The notes beneath the pieces are model-generated. The model worked only from the letters and a program-made list of their open reading frames with translations. It had not been told where the DNA came from and ran no database searches. The translations under genes were made by a program, and so were the position numbers. A stretch of DNA of 64,000 nucleotides. Origin: Mytilisepta virgata (lineage: Eukaryota; Mollusca; Bivalvia; Mytilida; Mytilidae). The DNA is taken from positions 102,710,513-102,774,512 of the forward strand of contig CM051521.1 in assembly GCA_028015205.1 (NCBI GenBank), read 5' to 3'. Below, piece by piece: positions 37,061 to 50,179 of this stretch. Positions within the stretch are counted from its first letter, which is position 1. Every line of letters starts with the position of its first letter.

Positions 37061-39360
37061 ATTGAGAACGACGGATGCTGTCATGATTAGAAGATTGTAT
37101 TTGATATTTGCTGTTCCATGGTGTGTCTTCCCATCAAAGAAATCACGACCATGGTAATTATTGTCACACCAAAGTTGTCTGTGGACAAAACAAGTATATC
37201 TTTCTATTATGCGGCTCGCAATTAATATCAATTCGAAAAAGAAACTGCTGGAAAAACAACACATTTCCATATTCATTGAATCTTCTTTTTAATTTTTGGA
37301 AATCTTATACCTACTCGATTCATAGCTCTGGTCGTAGTTGTCTTTTTCGAGGGGGCTACCTTTTCGATTGTATTTTTAACTTTTAAAATTTTGTTTTGAT
37401 TTATTTATTATTTTATTTTATTTTTTGTGCTTGAATCTACTTTGCATCTTACTTGTATAAACAATCACACAAATAATGCGTCAAAAAGGACCATTGAACT
37501 AGGATTAATACTGAAGCAGAGAACGTAATATTTGGTCTATTCAATAACTCATTTTTTTATGTGCTGTAGAACCAGTCAAAAAACTAATTGAAAGTTTTAT
37601 TCGTTCTTAATATTAAAAATCGTGGTAAGTAATTGACACTACTATAAAATCATATTCTCATCAGTTTGAAGAAGAGCAGGCGTCTAAATACAGACGAGTT
37701 CATCCACTAGCCCTAAACATTATTACTTATGCATCAACATAGGAGACAAAAAGCCATAAAGTATCCATTCCAATAAGCAATAAATTACAATTATAAAACA
37801 TTGACATCTAATAAACATCATATTTTTACATCTTTGGCAACTTTTGATAATTTACAAAAGTATCATGGGATATAGGGAAATTACTATAAATAAAAAATCA
37901 AGTTGAAAAAATTAAATTATGAAAAGAGTACTCAGTAAAAGTAAAGTTTGACGTTTATATCTCTAAGACAACCCCCAGCGTAATGATAACCTGACATTAC
38001 CTAATGTTTATATTTATTTATTAGCTGTAGGTATGTTGCACATCTTGTTGAAAAGAAAGATATAAACAGATTGAAAACAATCAAACACAGGATCAGTTTT
38101 GATCATGAATTAACAGCTTAGAATATTTAAAGTCTGATCTTTCAAAAAGTTTGCAAACATTTTGCTGCAATTGTATAATTTTCGGGTATAATTCTAGTAT
38201 ATAATTAATTTCAATAATACCCAATTATCATAATAAAGAACTATGAAAGAGTTTATGAACAACGAAGCTGTATACTTTATGTATACTATTTATTTTGTAT
38301 AGAATATTAACCGATAATTACAAAAATGAATAGTAATCTTTTAGAATTGTAGATTTAATGAAAACTTGAATTACCAGAATTTTTTAAAATTTAAAAAATT
38401 CTAGTATTACCTATGGCTGGTGAACTTTTTTGTGCGGAAAATGAAATGCAAGGAACATGGGTTTTGTGTAATGTATCTTATATTTAAATGTATGTAACAT
38501 GTGTAATTTTGAACCTGTTTCAGCCTTTGAATACTTTATCTTTCTTATGCCTGTTTGTTCGGTTTTAGGGCACAGAGTATAAACATCAGTTACTTTTAGG
38601 ATAAAGTTTATGACCCTAACACTTTCTTAAGTAATTGAATTTGACAGTTTCACTTATTAGGAAACTTTCGCCAATCTTTAATTGGTTGTAATGGGTTTTA
38701 CAACGTATTATTGTGTTAAGATAAAGATAATATCATTTTAAACTTAACGACGACACATTTAGGATTATGTATAACGTAATTAGCTTACAGTTTGTTCTAT
38801 TCTGGTGCAAATGAACATGTTAATTTATTAAACACGAACATATACTCTTATTAGCACAACCTTAATTAATTTTAAAATTTTAAACATGCGTTTTATGATT
38901 GCATGTAGTTGTACCTCGAACTGTTTTTCATTTACACTTCAGTACAGTTCAATTATGGTTTCAATTTAGAAATAAAACAAAATTACCTTAACTAGATATC
39001 TTCTTTAGTTTATTTACAGTACAGTGTAATATTTTTTTGAATTCAAAAATAAAACAAAATTGTCTTCAGAATTTTAGTTCTACTTGCGGACTATGTCTCT
39101 GGAGCTATATGCGGCTCAATTGATAGTTTCGGTATAAAAGTGCAATAGATGCTTAAAATTTAGTGTTATGAAATTTTTAATATTTTTGGAATTGTATATG
39201 GCTCCATATCTGCTGCACAACATTTTAGGTTATTGAATTGCCCTGGAGCGCATGTAGTGAAATATTCATACAGTGTACAGTATATTGAGATTTATGTCAC
39301 AGTACTTGAAGCTATCAAGTTTTGTTATTCTTCTATTTCTTTTTTTTTTATTGCAAAGCA
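37061..39360. other. No supported gene
   Basis: AT-rich sequence. A short minus-strand peptide near 37.1-37.2 kb (NNYHGRDFFDGKTHHGT) looks protein-like but has no extended frame or splice support. A weak duplication around 38945-39065 (AAATAAAACAAAATT twice) is also present. Confidence 0.35.
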
Positions 39361-40396
39361 AACAAGAGGCTCCCAGGAGCCTGAATCGCTCACCTGGTCC
39401 TTAAGCTTTAAGGGAGTCTTTCATGAGCTATTACCCCTATAATGGATCATTTGACAACTTCAACCCAATTCAGACTTTTGTAGAGCTCAATGAGCTGATT
39501 GTTTAAGCAAACAACAGCTTTTCTCTATTGACAACAACTTAATAAGTACAAATTTAAAAAAAAAAATCAAGAAAAAGGGCAATAACTCCTACATGGGTGG
39601 TTACATCTTCTTCAAAATTTCAAAGCAGGTAGATCTTGAGGTGTTGAACACTTTAGCTTCCCATCAGAATTTTGATATCTGTCACCATTTTTGAGTTATT
39701 TGCAAAAAACTGCAATTTACCCCTATGTTCTATTTTTAGCCATGGCAGCCATGTTTTTTTACAAATCAAAAATCCAAACGATAGTTTAGTAGCACTCATG
39801 CCAAGGAACAACTACATTAAGTTTGGTTGCAATTAAACTTATGGTGTAAGAGGAGTTAACGATTTTATTACAATGAATAAAGACTGCAAAAATGGTCAAT
39901 TTTGATGATCTAAGGGGAATAACTCCTAAAAGGAATGAACCTACAACTTCGATCCTGTTACAAATTTTGTAGATCTTTGTGTGCCTAACAATATGAAATT
40001 TAAATTTTTCAAATTTCCTTTATAGTATCCAAGATATTGAGCTTAATAAGTGCAAAATTTGGAAAAAATGCAGAAAAAGGGCAATAACTCCTACAAGGGT
40101 CGTTAGATCTTCTTCAAAATTTCAGGGCAGGTAGATCTTGAGGTGCTGAACACTTTTACCCTTGCCGGAATTTTGATATCTGTTATGGTTTTTGAGTTAT
40201 TTGCAAAAAACTGCAATTTACCCCTATGTTCTATTTTTAGCCATGGCGGCCATGTTTTTTTACGAATCAAAAATCCGAACGATATTTTTGTACACATAAT
40301 GCCACTAAACAAATGTACCAAGTTTGGTTGCAATTGGACTTATGGTGTCGGACAAGTTAACGTTTGAAAAATTGTTAACAGACGACGACGACGACA

Positions 40397-40431
<35 letters not shown>

Positions 40432-40484
40432 ACGCCAAGTGATGGTAAAAGCTCACATGGACCTTTGGTCCAGGTGAGCTAAAA
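39361..40484 (+). mobile_element. Helentron-like non-autonomous element, family 2, copy 2
   Basis: The left end AACAAGAGG is followed by a near-perfect palindrome AGGCTCCCAGGAGCCT (39367-39382) and CGCTCACCTGG. The right end is a (GAC)n tract, GACGCCAAGTGATGG and the hairpin at 40450-40480 (AGCTCACATGGACC-TTT-GGTCCAGGTGAGCT, one mismatch in 14 pairs). The interior differs from copy 1: two direct units of about 500 bp starting at GAAAAAGGGCAATAACTCCT (39571 and 40073). Shared ends with different cores show that the termini, not the core, define the family. Confidence 0.8.
40380..40432 (+). repeat. GAC trinucleotide microsatellite
   Basis: Some 17 GAC triplets with a single interruption lie immediately before GACGCCAAGTGATGG and the 3' hairpin of the surrounding element. 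The equivalent site in the 58.9-kb copy holds GACGACGACGGACGACGG. Confidence 0.95.
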
Positions 40485-40499
40485 AGTAACATCTGAAGT

Positions 40500-40880
40500 T
40501 TCACCTTATTCTAAAGGCCAATCAGTTCTACTTATACCTATGCCAAACCAATTGCAACCACTATTTTCAACCACAAAATGGTATTGCGCGACCTCAAAAT
40601 TGAGAACTTTAAATCCAAACCACCTGCTCCTCTTCTCAATTCACTTATCGTCCTGATGGCTATGTTATTACAGGTGACGTAAGCATCGTTAACAAAACTA
40701 AATTGGAAGACATTCTTGAAAAAGGTCCCAATCATCGTGAGCCCCACCCTATCAATTGGAAGCACATCAAAATAATGATGTATGCAGTTGAGGACTATGA
40801 AAGAAAATAAGCGAAGAGAGAGAAGGAAGACGTTGAAACACTTAAATTGAACCAGGTCGATAAAATCATTATTTCTTGCT
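40500..40880 (+). pseudogene. 5' portion of a Penelope-like ORF, frameshifted
   Basis: Two adjoining frames read like the region upstream of the RT core in the family at 48.2-50.8 kb: STYTYAKPIATTIFNHK and VLRDLKIENFKSKPPAP in one frame, then FTYRPDGYVITGDVSIV, LEDILEKGPNHREPHPINW and MYAVEDYERK in another. A frameshift lies near 40620-40640 and a TAA follows YERK. The RT itself is absent. The fragment begins only about 15 bp after the 3' end of the adjacent mobile element. It is a dead retroelement piece; the minus-strand frame here is its shadow. Confidence 0.7.
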
Positions 40881-42234
40881 CGCATTCGGCCAGTGTTTCT
40901 GGACTAAACATGTTTTTCAAAGAAATACCTATCTGGTATTAGGTAAGGATAACCGTATTCTTATTACGCTTAAAGTCAGAAACGGTAGAGCAAAACTAAA
41001 TAGTGTAAAGTGTTCATATAAACTCCTTCCCATTGAATATTTGACGGACAACGTATATTGTCATTTGACGTTATAACCATGAATGTGACCTCACCTCTTG
41101 AAAATTATTTTACGTCAACTTTCCGAAATAACAGTTGACTTTTGACCGTAATTATTGTAATTTGATTCGTATTTCTCAGAGACCCTAAGATATAGGTGAT
41201 GAATAACAATGGATGAAAAGTTCCACAGCATAAGATGTAATATGATTGGCCATAGTCACAAGGGAACCCATGCAGTTGTCTTCCTAGTTTTATTGATTTC
41301 TTCTTTAATGGGCTATCTTGTTTAGTTTGGAAAAAAGAAAAGTATATTTAGTTGACAATTTTTTATAATTTTGGGCCTTAAGAAGTTATTCATTTCAAAA
41401 TGGCACTTTGTCTTAATAAAAAAAATCACGTGATATGCCAATAGCTGTTCCTTTGTTCAGTATTTGATGGGCACAATGACTCCAAGGCAGTGGTATTTAA
41501 GTCGCTACTTATATTACTTTTGAAAAAGTTATTATAAAGAGAAAAAAGTCAATGTTTGACAGCTGATCTGACAATCTGATGCCCATGGAGCAAAATTGGC
41601 TGGTATTTAGAATTCCACAGTTTACTTGGTTTCTATATAGCCGTGACTTGTCATTTCTGTCTTTTTATCAGTTTTGCTCCATCTCTCGTTACTTGTTCGA
41701 ATTCAAATAACAAACGTACAAATGTATCTGTAGGATTTCCTAATATATCTGATTTATAACATTTAATTGAAACAAATTGATTTACTTTTTAACGGATTTG
41801 TAATAGATCTTACGTTTGTTGTAAGCCGCTAACCAATGTTCTATTGACTGTGAAATTAAGTAATTTTCTAATATTGTTCTAGGCTCGTTAATGTTTTACA
41901 AGTCTTCGGTACTTTATATTCCACCCACGAATGCACGAGAATGAACAATAACACAACAGTAAATCTTAATTAAGGAGTGAAATTTATCAGTTTCTGTCCC
42001 CTATCAATTTATTTATATTCACACTTTGACTTGAACAGACACTAATTGTCACGAAATGCACTTGTATGTCGATTGAAAAGTTGTATTCTGCATCCAATTT
42101 TTACGGGTTTACAATTTTGATTTGCATGTAATTTAGGATTTCAGGAGTTCCTTGTCAGATTTTAGCAAAGAAATATTTATATCGTTTACTATTTTTTTTT
42201 GCATCAAAATTGGTATCAAACATTTTTATTTTTA
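40881..42234. other. No gene seen
   Basis: AT-rich sequence without supported features. Confidence 0.4.
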
Positions 42235-42490
42235 CCACCGAGTCGATGCCGCTGCTGGTGGACCCCAAGTCCCCGAGGGTATCCCCAGCTCAGTTGCTAG
42301 TATTTCGATACTACCCCATAGCTCTATCCTTAGATGGTTTTGGCTTAACCCCTTTTGGAATATTTTAATTTGCTCTTTAAATTTTTGTATTGTGGATTTG
42401 GTTTTTAACATTTTAGGCCTTTAGCACAACGGATGAATCGCAAATCTACGAAATGTACACATCTTGTGCATCAACATTGTTATCAAAGAT
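42235..42490 (+). repeat. Retroposon relic with GATGCC..CTGGTGGACC motif
   Basis: It carries GATGCCGCTGCTGGTGGACC, CCAAGTCCCCGAGGGTAT, GTATTTCGATACTAC and then CTTTAGCACAACGGATGAAT. Close relatives are at 55.74-56.03 kb and in the 378-bp units at 48.7-49.5 kb. I recall this motif order as a very abundant mytilid retroposon 3' region. No coding capacity remains. Confidence 0.7.
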
Positions 42491-43455
42491 TTTTATTATT
42501 AACAAAACGAAACGCTTAAATAACGAATTAGTTTACCGTGGAAAAACGAATTCCGTTATTCATGCAAAGGTGCAGGTTAATGGAGGTTGATGAAGACATT
42601 CTGTGATACCAATTATGATACACTAAATATGCATTTTGTGAGAAATACTTTCTTATCATCAATGTGTAGGACCAAATCAATGTTGTAGACCAGTTGTCTT
42701 GTCATGGTTCTCTTTAGTTAGCTACGAGTTCTACTCCTTTGATTGTGTCTTTGTTGCATGTTTTTGCTTCGTTAATTTTCATGAATTCGCCTTGATTTTG
42801 GATTTTGGTCTCTTATAAAATTTGCCCACTGTGTTATTGCTTCGATATTCATTTTCCAGTATTAAAATCCAAACTGACAAAGAAAGTAAAGGCGTACAAC
42901 ATTAAGAACAAACTAAGAAGAGCGATAGTCTTTAGTTTCCAAGTATTTTAAAGTTCGTTTCTAAGTATTATTAACATATTAGCAACTGGGCTAGTAATAA
43001 AACGGGAATAAATACCTGTAGTAGGAGATTGCACTGGTAGTAAAAGTGATTCCTCCTTGTTTTGTTTTTTCCTCACCTTGTGCTAGAGGAATCAAGTATG
43101 ATTCTGGATGGCCAAACACTAAAGTATTCTCTTACTTGAAAGAACACTTTCTATACTTTATCCCACGTAGCGAATCAAAAAATATTATCTTCTACGGTGT
43201 ATTAATATTTGATGGCAACAAGTCACGTCACATATTTCCATTCATCTTATAGATTGGGCTAGAGAGCAAAAATCATTTCACTTGTTCTCTCTTTCATGTT
43301 TGAAAATTTTATTTCAAAATGCGTTGTTATTGCACAAAGGGTTGTTACAATGGATTCTTTGGCCGAAAATTATGTCACAACTTTACTATACAATACATCA
43401 ATGGTTACGTGAATGGTCACCGTGTTTCGAAGGACGTTTTTGTCACTTTTTAAGT

Positions 43456-43770
43456 TCAGACTTGTCTGACACGAATATTCATTGATTTGTTATAGAAATT
43501 ACCAGTATTTAGCAAAATTAAAAAATAATAGAATTACTAAGGGTTCATTCCTTGTATTGCACATGGTAGATCTCCTTAGCGGGAATTTGGCTTCCTATTT
43601 CGGAGTTTTGGTTAAGAGTACTTCTTGTTTTAAAATAAGTTTGGTTTTTGGTCTTCCAAATGTTTCGGTTTTAATGCTGCTGATGAGAGGCAACTCCTTG
43701 AAATGCGTCGTATACAGCATAGTATAAATTTACTATATCTAATATTAGTATCTTTCGATTGTTATTTTAA
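43456..43770 (+). repeat. 378-bp retroposon family, 5'-truncated copy
   Basis: It starts at CAGACTTGTCTGACACGAAT, continues through CCTTGTATTGCACATGGTAG and GGCTTCCTATTTCGG, and ends like the other copies in GTATCTTTCGATTGTTATTTT. It is longer than the copy at 36.9 kb but lacks the GATGCC part of the complete unit. Confidence 0.85.
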
Positions 43771-44329
43771 AAGGTAAAAATAATTGAAACAATTATTATA
43801 CAATAGCAGAAGGATGTTAATTTCTAGTCATGATATTTAAAGCACGTTTTCAAACCGTGTGTGAATTCTGGACTAGTAATAGTATTAAGGTCTCGATTCT
43901 ATAATATACGATGATATTATTGCAATCGAGATTTTGTAAGTCAGCAGATTCATTTGTTTAGTATATTAACTTTCCTTCTACATGTATATCTAGAATGAAA
44001 GAGGCAACAACAACTAGGTACGCCATGTGGGCGTCATGCTGTAAACTGTATAGATACTGTTGTACTATTAAACACAATTAACACTCGTATTCAGAGTTTA
44101 ATGGTATTTCGTGATAACGTTTAATGGAAATCGGCACTTTTTGTGAGAAGAAAGTATAATTTAAAGTCTTCAAGTCATTAGGAAATAACAAACCATTTTT
44201 ACAAAATAATATAGAATTTCATATATGTTTCAATATGAAAAGATTATTAACGTACATGTGTACTCTCTATAGTGTTCTTGTTATTTATGCTGTATTTTTC
44301 TGGTTCTCTATGGCTAAATTAACAACAAA

Positions 44330-44905
44330 ACGGAAAACAGGAAATTCAACAATGACATACCAACGAATCAAAAGCAACCAAGCAGACAGCATCCCGGACA
44401 ATAAACAACAGAAAAGAGCACAAAACAAAAACACAACAGAGAGTCAGAGCAGTCGGATTTGGTACAAACACTGAACAGTGGTGGGGTTAAATATCGACAA
44501 AAGAATACCGAAGCGACAAAATGAAAAGTCCACAACTTCGAAGTCCAAGGAAAAGACTGTCAGGAGAATGAAACACAACAAACATACGCCACAAGGATAC
44601 AGGTATAACTAGAAATATATTTAAAAAAAGTATAATTAACTAAACAAAACTAGAACAAGACAGCCCAGAAACTAAAGCACTAGCAATTTAAACTCCCATA
44701 AAAAAAGGTTTTATGGGTATCCAAATCTTTTTGACACTCTGGTCTATATATAACATGTATAACACACTATAAAAACCAATACAGTATGATTACCAACAAG
44801 GTGACCGCTTGCTAGAACTGTAAACTTAGACTGGGCGGTACTTAATTTAGATAGCAGGGTCAGATTGTGCTCGTTTTAACAGTAAAACTAGCAAAACTGT
44901 AAAAC
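44330..44905 (-). repeat. Dispersed repeat R3, longest copy
   Basis: It shares AAAACCAATACAGTATGATT, ACCAACAAGGTGACCGCT and TTTAGATAGCAGGGTCAGA with the copy at 14 kb and extends further left through CACTGAACAGTGGTGGGGTT to ACGAATCAAAAGCAACC. The open frame at 44235-44474, with a hydrophobic start, runs into this repeat and is not supported as a gene. Confidence 0.7.
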
Positions 44906-45159
44906 TAAAGCATTGTGTATTTGGTTATATCATTGTAGTGTGTGGTCGCCGTGTCCCTATTGGCTATTGGGAATAAAATTCTGATATAAGCATGCAGCTC
45001 ATAAAAGTCCCTAGCACAGGAGCTGAATATTTTGCTTTATGTCCATTATTTAATACATGTATTTACCTATATTTCCACGAATTAAATAAAGACAGATTGG
45101 GTTTAGGGAACACAGATCCCCTCCCGCTAAAAATTCCATTTACTTACTAATACCAAATG

Positions 45160-45760
45160 AGGGCTACAAAAAAGGGGTGTAATTCGAAAATGACAAATTA
45201 TTGAAAAATTCTAACTCGACTTGTCTTTGGTGGTCCTAAACAAAAATTTCAAAATTCAAATTATTTGGAGAAATAATGCTCCAATCACTGAGCTGCCAAT
45301 AAAGGGAACAATTCATTTTGTCTATTTTCCACATTGAGAAGGGGAGTAACTTAAAAATGGCAAAAGTGAAATTTGTAGATTCGAAGTTGTGTGTTTAGTT
45401 GTCCCTAGCAATATGTCCCAATTTTAAATGATTTGGTGAAACAATACTGAAGTTATTCAAATGAAACATCAATTTTGGCTATTTTCCAGATTAAAAGGGG
45501 CACAACTCAAAAACGACAAAAGTTGAATATGTCAAATTTGATCTCTATCTATTTTCAGTGGTTCCTAACAATATTTACGAATTTTAAATGATTTTTATAA
45601 AACAATACCAAGGTTACTGAAAAAAGACCTCAACTTTGGCTTTTTTCCACATTAAAGGGCTTACCTTGGAAATGAAAATGAAATAATGTATTTAGTGGTC
45701 TCTAATCATATTTCTAAATCTGAAATGAGCTGAACCAAATTCATCGTGTAACATCTTCGT
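45160..45760 (+). repeat. Tandem array, units of about 160-165 bp
   Basis: AAAAAGGGGTGTAATTCGAA (about 45170), GAAGGGGAGTAACTTAAAAA (about 45338) and AAAAGGGGCACAACTCAAAA (about 45494) start three diverged units, and a fourth partial one follows. Each unit contains a TTTTAAATGATTTGGTGAAA-like word. The module resembles the 20.8-kb repeat. No terminal structures are recognised. Confidence 0.8.
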
Positions 45761-46906
45761 AATAACCTACATGTATAAAAATGTTTATTCTTTATTTGTG
45801 ACGGGTATATACATGCATCTTTATTTATAGAATTTTAAAGTTGCATTGTCGTAAAATATGAGATTGTAAGTTATATTTAATATTTCCGACAGACAAAAAC
45901 ATCGATACTTGCATTTGCAAGTTTTTAATTGATGAATGAGACACAAACAACAAATATACCATTACCCTAATTTCGAGACACGTGGACCTTATTATATAGA
46001 TATGTAAATGTTTCGTACTTTTTCAGAGCATGTATCGCTAGTGCACATTCATATATTACTTTTTGCTTGGCATTTGTAGTGCAATGGCAATGAACTAATG
46101 ATTTGATATATGACATATTTCTTGATATACCTTTCATTTTCAATGGAGTGCGATTTACATGAGTTAATATGGAATTTATTTCTGATCAGTAAAGCAATAC
46201 ATGAAAGATTAAGTTCTATACAGTTATCTGGATGTAGGTCTACCTCTTCAATGATGAACCCAATCTTTAAACTTAAAAGGAATATATATGCTGAATATAG
46301 AAACGTGGTGACTAATATACTCGACTACATGTACCTGTGTATTCCATGTATCTGTTGGCAGATTCTTGTCTAAGGAGTAGTTATCTTATGTATACCTGTT
46401 TTGTTTGCTTTTTGTTTGTATTGTTTTTTTTTTTTTTTTTGCCTTTGTTTTTGGTTTATTATTTTATTTATTTTTTAATCTGCTCTGGACAATTTTGAGA
46501 TATTGTTTTTGTCTTGAGCACTGCTGACGAGAATCAGGGAATTTGTTAAGCAGATCTAGATGCTCTCATAAATAACTAACTCTGGGTTTCTAAGAGTCAT
46601 AATGAAAATAAAGGCTAAAAGCAAACTAAATTTTAAAGTTATTCATTAATCCAAAACAAAGTGGATGTCTTGTATTTTTAGTTGATAACAATTTAACGAT
46701 GACGAAATTTTTGATAATCATATCTTTCATCGAAAAGGGTTACTTTTATTTTAAGTATAAAGCAATGCTGAATTGTTTTGTACATTTGCTGCAAACTTCA
46801 GTTGATCATATATTGCTGTAATTTTAAAATTGAATACATGTATTTTTATAATTTATAAGTGTATGAATCTAGCATCATGTAACTCTTCTTCTTCAACCAT
46901 CACCAG
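45761..46906. other. No supported gene
   Basis: An 87-codon frame at 46110-46373 encodes a Leu/Ile-rich peptide with no recognisable domain and no splice context. I leave it out as a gene. Confidence 0.35.
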
Positions 46907-47028
46907 ATTTTACATTTGGAAGGAATACTATAAATTTAAGAGAGAATGGGAAGAAAAAATGGCCAAGTATGTAACAACAGGACTGGATAATATTAAAAAG
47001 GAAGTGGAATCATTTAAGAGTACCGAAG
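46907..47028 (+). CDS. Candidate internal exon, charged helical peptide
   Basis: A 122-nt segment between an acceptor (CAACCATCACCAG) and a donor (CCGAAG|GTATAT) encodes FYIWKEYYKFKREWEEKMAK followed by YVTTGLDNIKKEVESFKSTE. The composition (Lys/Glu alternation, Trp) suggests an amphipathic or coiled helix. It is entered in phase 2 and left in phase 1. The terminal-exon candidate at 58093 begins in phase 1, so the two could belong to the same plus-strand gene, although about 11 kb of other features lie between them. The product is not recognised. Confidence 0.4.
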
Positions 47029-48609
47029 GTATATGTACATTTCATAAATTATTCTTACTAGTAATTTTTTTGTTATATTAATTTTAATGAATTTATAGTA
47101 GTTTTAAGCTCATATGACCAGCTTTGGTCATGACTTAGACCATGTTTAAATTAGGGTCAAGTTTATTTGGATCATTTAGGTTAGTCCTTACATATTCACA
47201 CTATTATACTGAGCCAAATGTAATGAAATTTCTTATAAAATATCCTTAGGAAATCTCTAGAGGTTTACTGTTTTTGTTCAAGTGGCACCACTAAGATATC
47301 TGCAATATCTATTTCAGTGTATTGGTCAAATTTAAAAATTCTTTACTTATCTGCAACAACTCGGTCGAATAAACTAAATTTTATTTTCTGTATGTCATGA
47401 AGCAACCATATGACGATGTATACATTTAAATATATAATTTTGACGACAAAAGTTGCACATCTTATGGCTCAAAATTGTTTTCAATTCTTGACTCAGTCAT
47501 ACCACTTACAATAAATATCTCATTCAACGCATGCAGACAGCAGTTAACAACCCAAATATTGACACTTCTCATTTGGCCAAGTCACCACTTTACATATGGC
47601 CAAGGGCACCGCTTCCTATACGCACGTCTAAATCATATTTTTTTAAAATGTAAAACAAAATTACTACCCCTTACTGAAGAATAAAACTAGTAACATGCAA
47701 ATAATTGGTCTCAGCTGCTTTTGTTCAAATGACTTTTTATTCATGAAATTTAAAATCTTCCTAAAGTTCTTTAAAATCTCGGAGCTTCAAGGGGCACCCC
47801 GTCCGTTTCACCAGATTGGGATCCGTCCTGGATCCGCTGGGGCCTTAGGCGGCCAATACCTCTAAACCTCTTTTATTAAGTCTAGTGCGAATATTTTGAA
47901 AGTTTTTTACGATGCCCTTGATGGCCTATCATTCAAAACGTTTAAAAACATTAATTTGACCATTCCCTTCCCAACATTATTGGATTTTTGATATACATAA
48001 AGTTGATTTTGTTTGTTCGTATTCATTGTTGTCTCGGACCTGAACATTTTGTAAAGTGTCAGACTTTCATTCATCAAACCAAGCTTTAAATCATAGAGCA
48101 ACACAAACCGCTGTTCATCTGCTTTGTGTATTATTCATCAAGTATCTCATTTAAAATAACCCTACAATGAAGACAAATATGTTGTTCCTGCAAGGCCCCT
48201 AATAACATCGTTTCTGTATGCAAAAGCTACTATATTCTATGCTTGATTAATGAACTAGGGATTGCTAGTTCACTTGGCAGCCCTACCTATAAAGCTACTA
48301 CACTTTCAAAGGAAGAAATAACCGATAATCATAGATCAGTCTTGTCGTCATTTGGTATTTCAGTCAAAGATGATGATCTTGATCTTCCTACCTTGTATTG
48401 GATACCCAAGTTACATCAGTGTCCATACAAACAAGGCTTTATAGCTGGATCTGCCAAGTGTTCCACCAAACCATTGTCTCAACTTCTAACTTCTATTTTA
48501 ACAGCTGTCAAAACGGGCCTCCAAAGTTATTGTGAGACAAGCTATTCAAGAAGTGGTATCAATCAAATGTGGATATTAAAGAACTCCAAAGACTTAAAGG
48601 ATATTTTAC

Positions 48610-49476
48610 AAATGTTTCGGTTTTAATGCTGCTGATGAGAGGTAACTCCTTGAAATGCGTCGTATACAGCATAGTATAAATTTACCATATCTAATATAAG
48701 TATCTTTGGATTGTTATTTTGAAACTCCTGGGATGATGCCTCTGCTGGTGGACCCTAGGTCCCCGAGGGTATTCGCCAACCCAGTCGTCAGACTTGTCTG
48801 ACATGATTATTCATTGATTTGGAACAGAAATTACCAGTATTTAGCAAAATTCAAAAATAATAGAAATACTAAGGGTTCATTCCTTGTATTGCACATGGTA
48901 GATCTCCTTAGCTGAAATTTGGCTTCCTATTTCGGTATTTTTGGTTGAGTACTTCTTGTTTAACATAAGTTTGGTTTTTGGTCTTCCAAATGTTTCGGTT
49001 TTAATGCTGCTGATGAGAGGTAACTCCTTGAAATGCGTCGTATACAGCATAGTATAAATTTACCATATCTAATATAAGTATCTTTGGATTGTTATTTTGA
49101 AACTCCTGGGATGATGCCTCTGCTGGTGGACCCTAGGTCCCCGAGGGTATTCGCCAACCCAGTCGTCAGACTTGTCTGACATGATTATTCATTGATTTGG
49201 AACAGAAATTACCAGTATTTAGCAAAATTCAAAAATAATAGAAACACTAAGGGTTCATTCCTTGTATTGCACATGGTAGATCTCCTTAGCTGAAATTTGG
49301 CTTCCTATTTCGGTATTTTTGGTTGAGTACTTCTTGTTTAACATAAGTTTGGTTTTTGGTCTTCCAAATGTTTCGGTTTTAATGCTGCTGATGAGAGGTA
49401 ACTCCTTGAAATGCGTCGTATACAGCATAGTATAAATTTACCATATCTAATATAAGTATCTTTGGATTGTTATTTT
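48610..49476 (+). mobile_element. Head-to-tail retroposon array (111 + 378 + 378 bp)
   Basis: Units end at 48720, 49098 and 49476, each with TATCTTTGGATTGTTATTTT. The first is cut to its last 111 bp; the second and third are complete and nearly identical, starting GAAACTCCTGGGATGATGCC. TTTTAC at 48604-48609 recurs at 49477-49482 and looks like the target duplication. Removing the array and one TTTTAC restores the reading frame of the interrupted reverse transcriptase, which confirms the boundaries. A head-to-tail insertion with a truncated first unit is typical of Penelope-like elements and their non-autonomous relatives. Confidence 0.9.
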
Positions 49477-50179
49477 TTTTACGATCTCGGTCCATTTCAG
49501 TCTGTAACAGCATAAAAACTTTTGATTTCTCTACCCTCTATACCACCATTCCTCATTCACAACTGAAGGAAAAGTTGAAAGATCTAATCCATCGATGCTT
49601 TCAAAATAAAAATGGCAACAACAGATACACCTACCTTGTCATTGGTAGAGATAAATCATACTTTGTTAAAAACCACTCTAAACCTAACAAAAAATATACA
49701 GAGGACGAAATTGTCCTGATGATTGAATTTTTAATCGACAACATATTTGTTCAATTTGGTGGACGTGTTTTCCAACACAATTGGCATTCCTATGGGTACT
49801 AATTGTGCGCCACTACTGGCCGACTTATTCCTTTACTCATATGAGGCAGACTTCCTTGACGGGCTTCTTGAGGAAAAACAGAAGAAATTAGCCTGTACCT
49901 TTAATTTCAGCTTCCGCTACATAGATGATGTCTTATCACTCAACAATTCACGTTTTGGGAATTTCTTACATCTCATCTATCCCAATGAACTCGAAATTAA
50001 GGATACAACAGACACTGCCAAGTCTGCATCTTATCTTGACCTTCACCTCGAAATTGACACCAGAGGAAGGTTGAATACAAAACTTTACGACAAACGGGAT
50101 GACTTTGACTTTCCAATCGTCAACTTCCCATTTTTGAGCGGCAATATTCCAGAAGCGCCGGCGTATGGAGTATATATTT

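Noticed and set aside
40538..40885. 115-codon minus-strand frame
   Set aside because: It is the antisense shadow of the plus-strand Penelope-like 5' fragment, which has family matches.
44235..44474. 79-codon frame with a signal-peptide-like start
   Set aside because: Most of it lies in dispersed repeat R3 and the remainder is not conserved in other copies.
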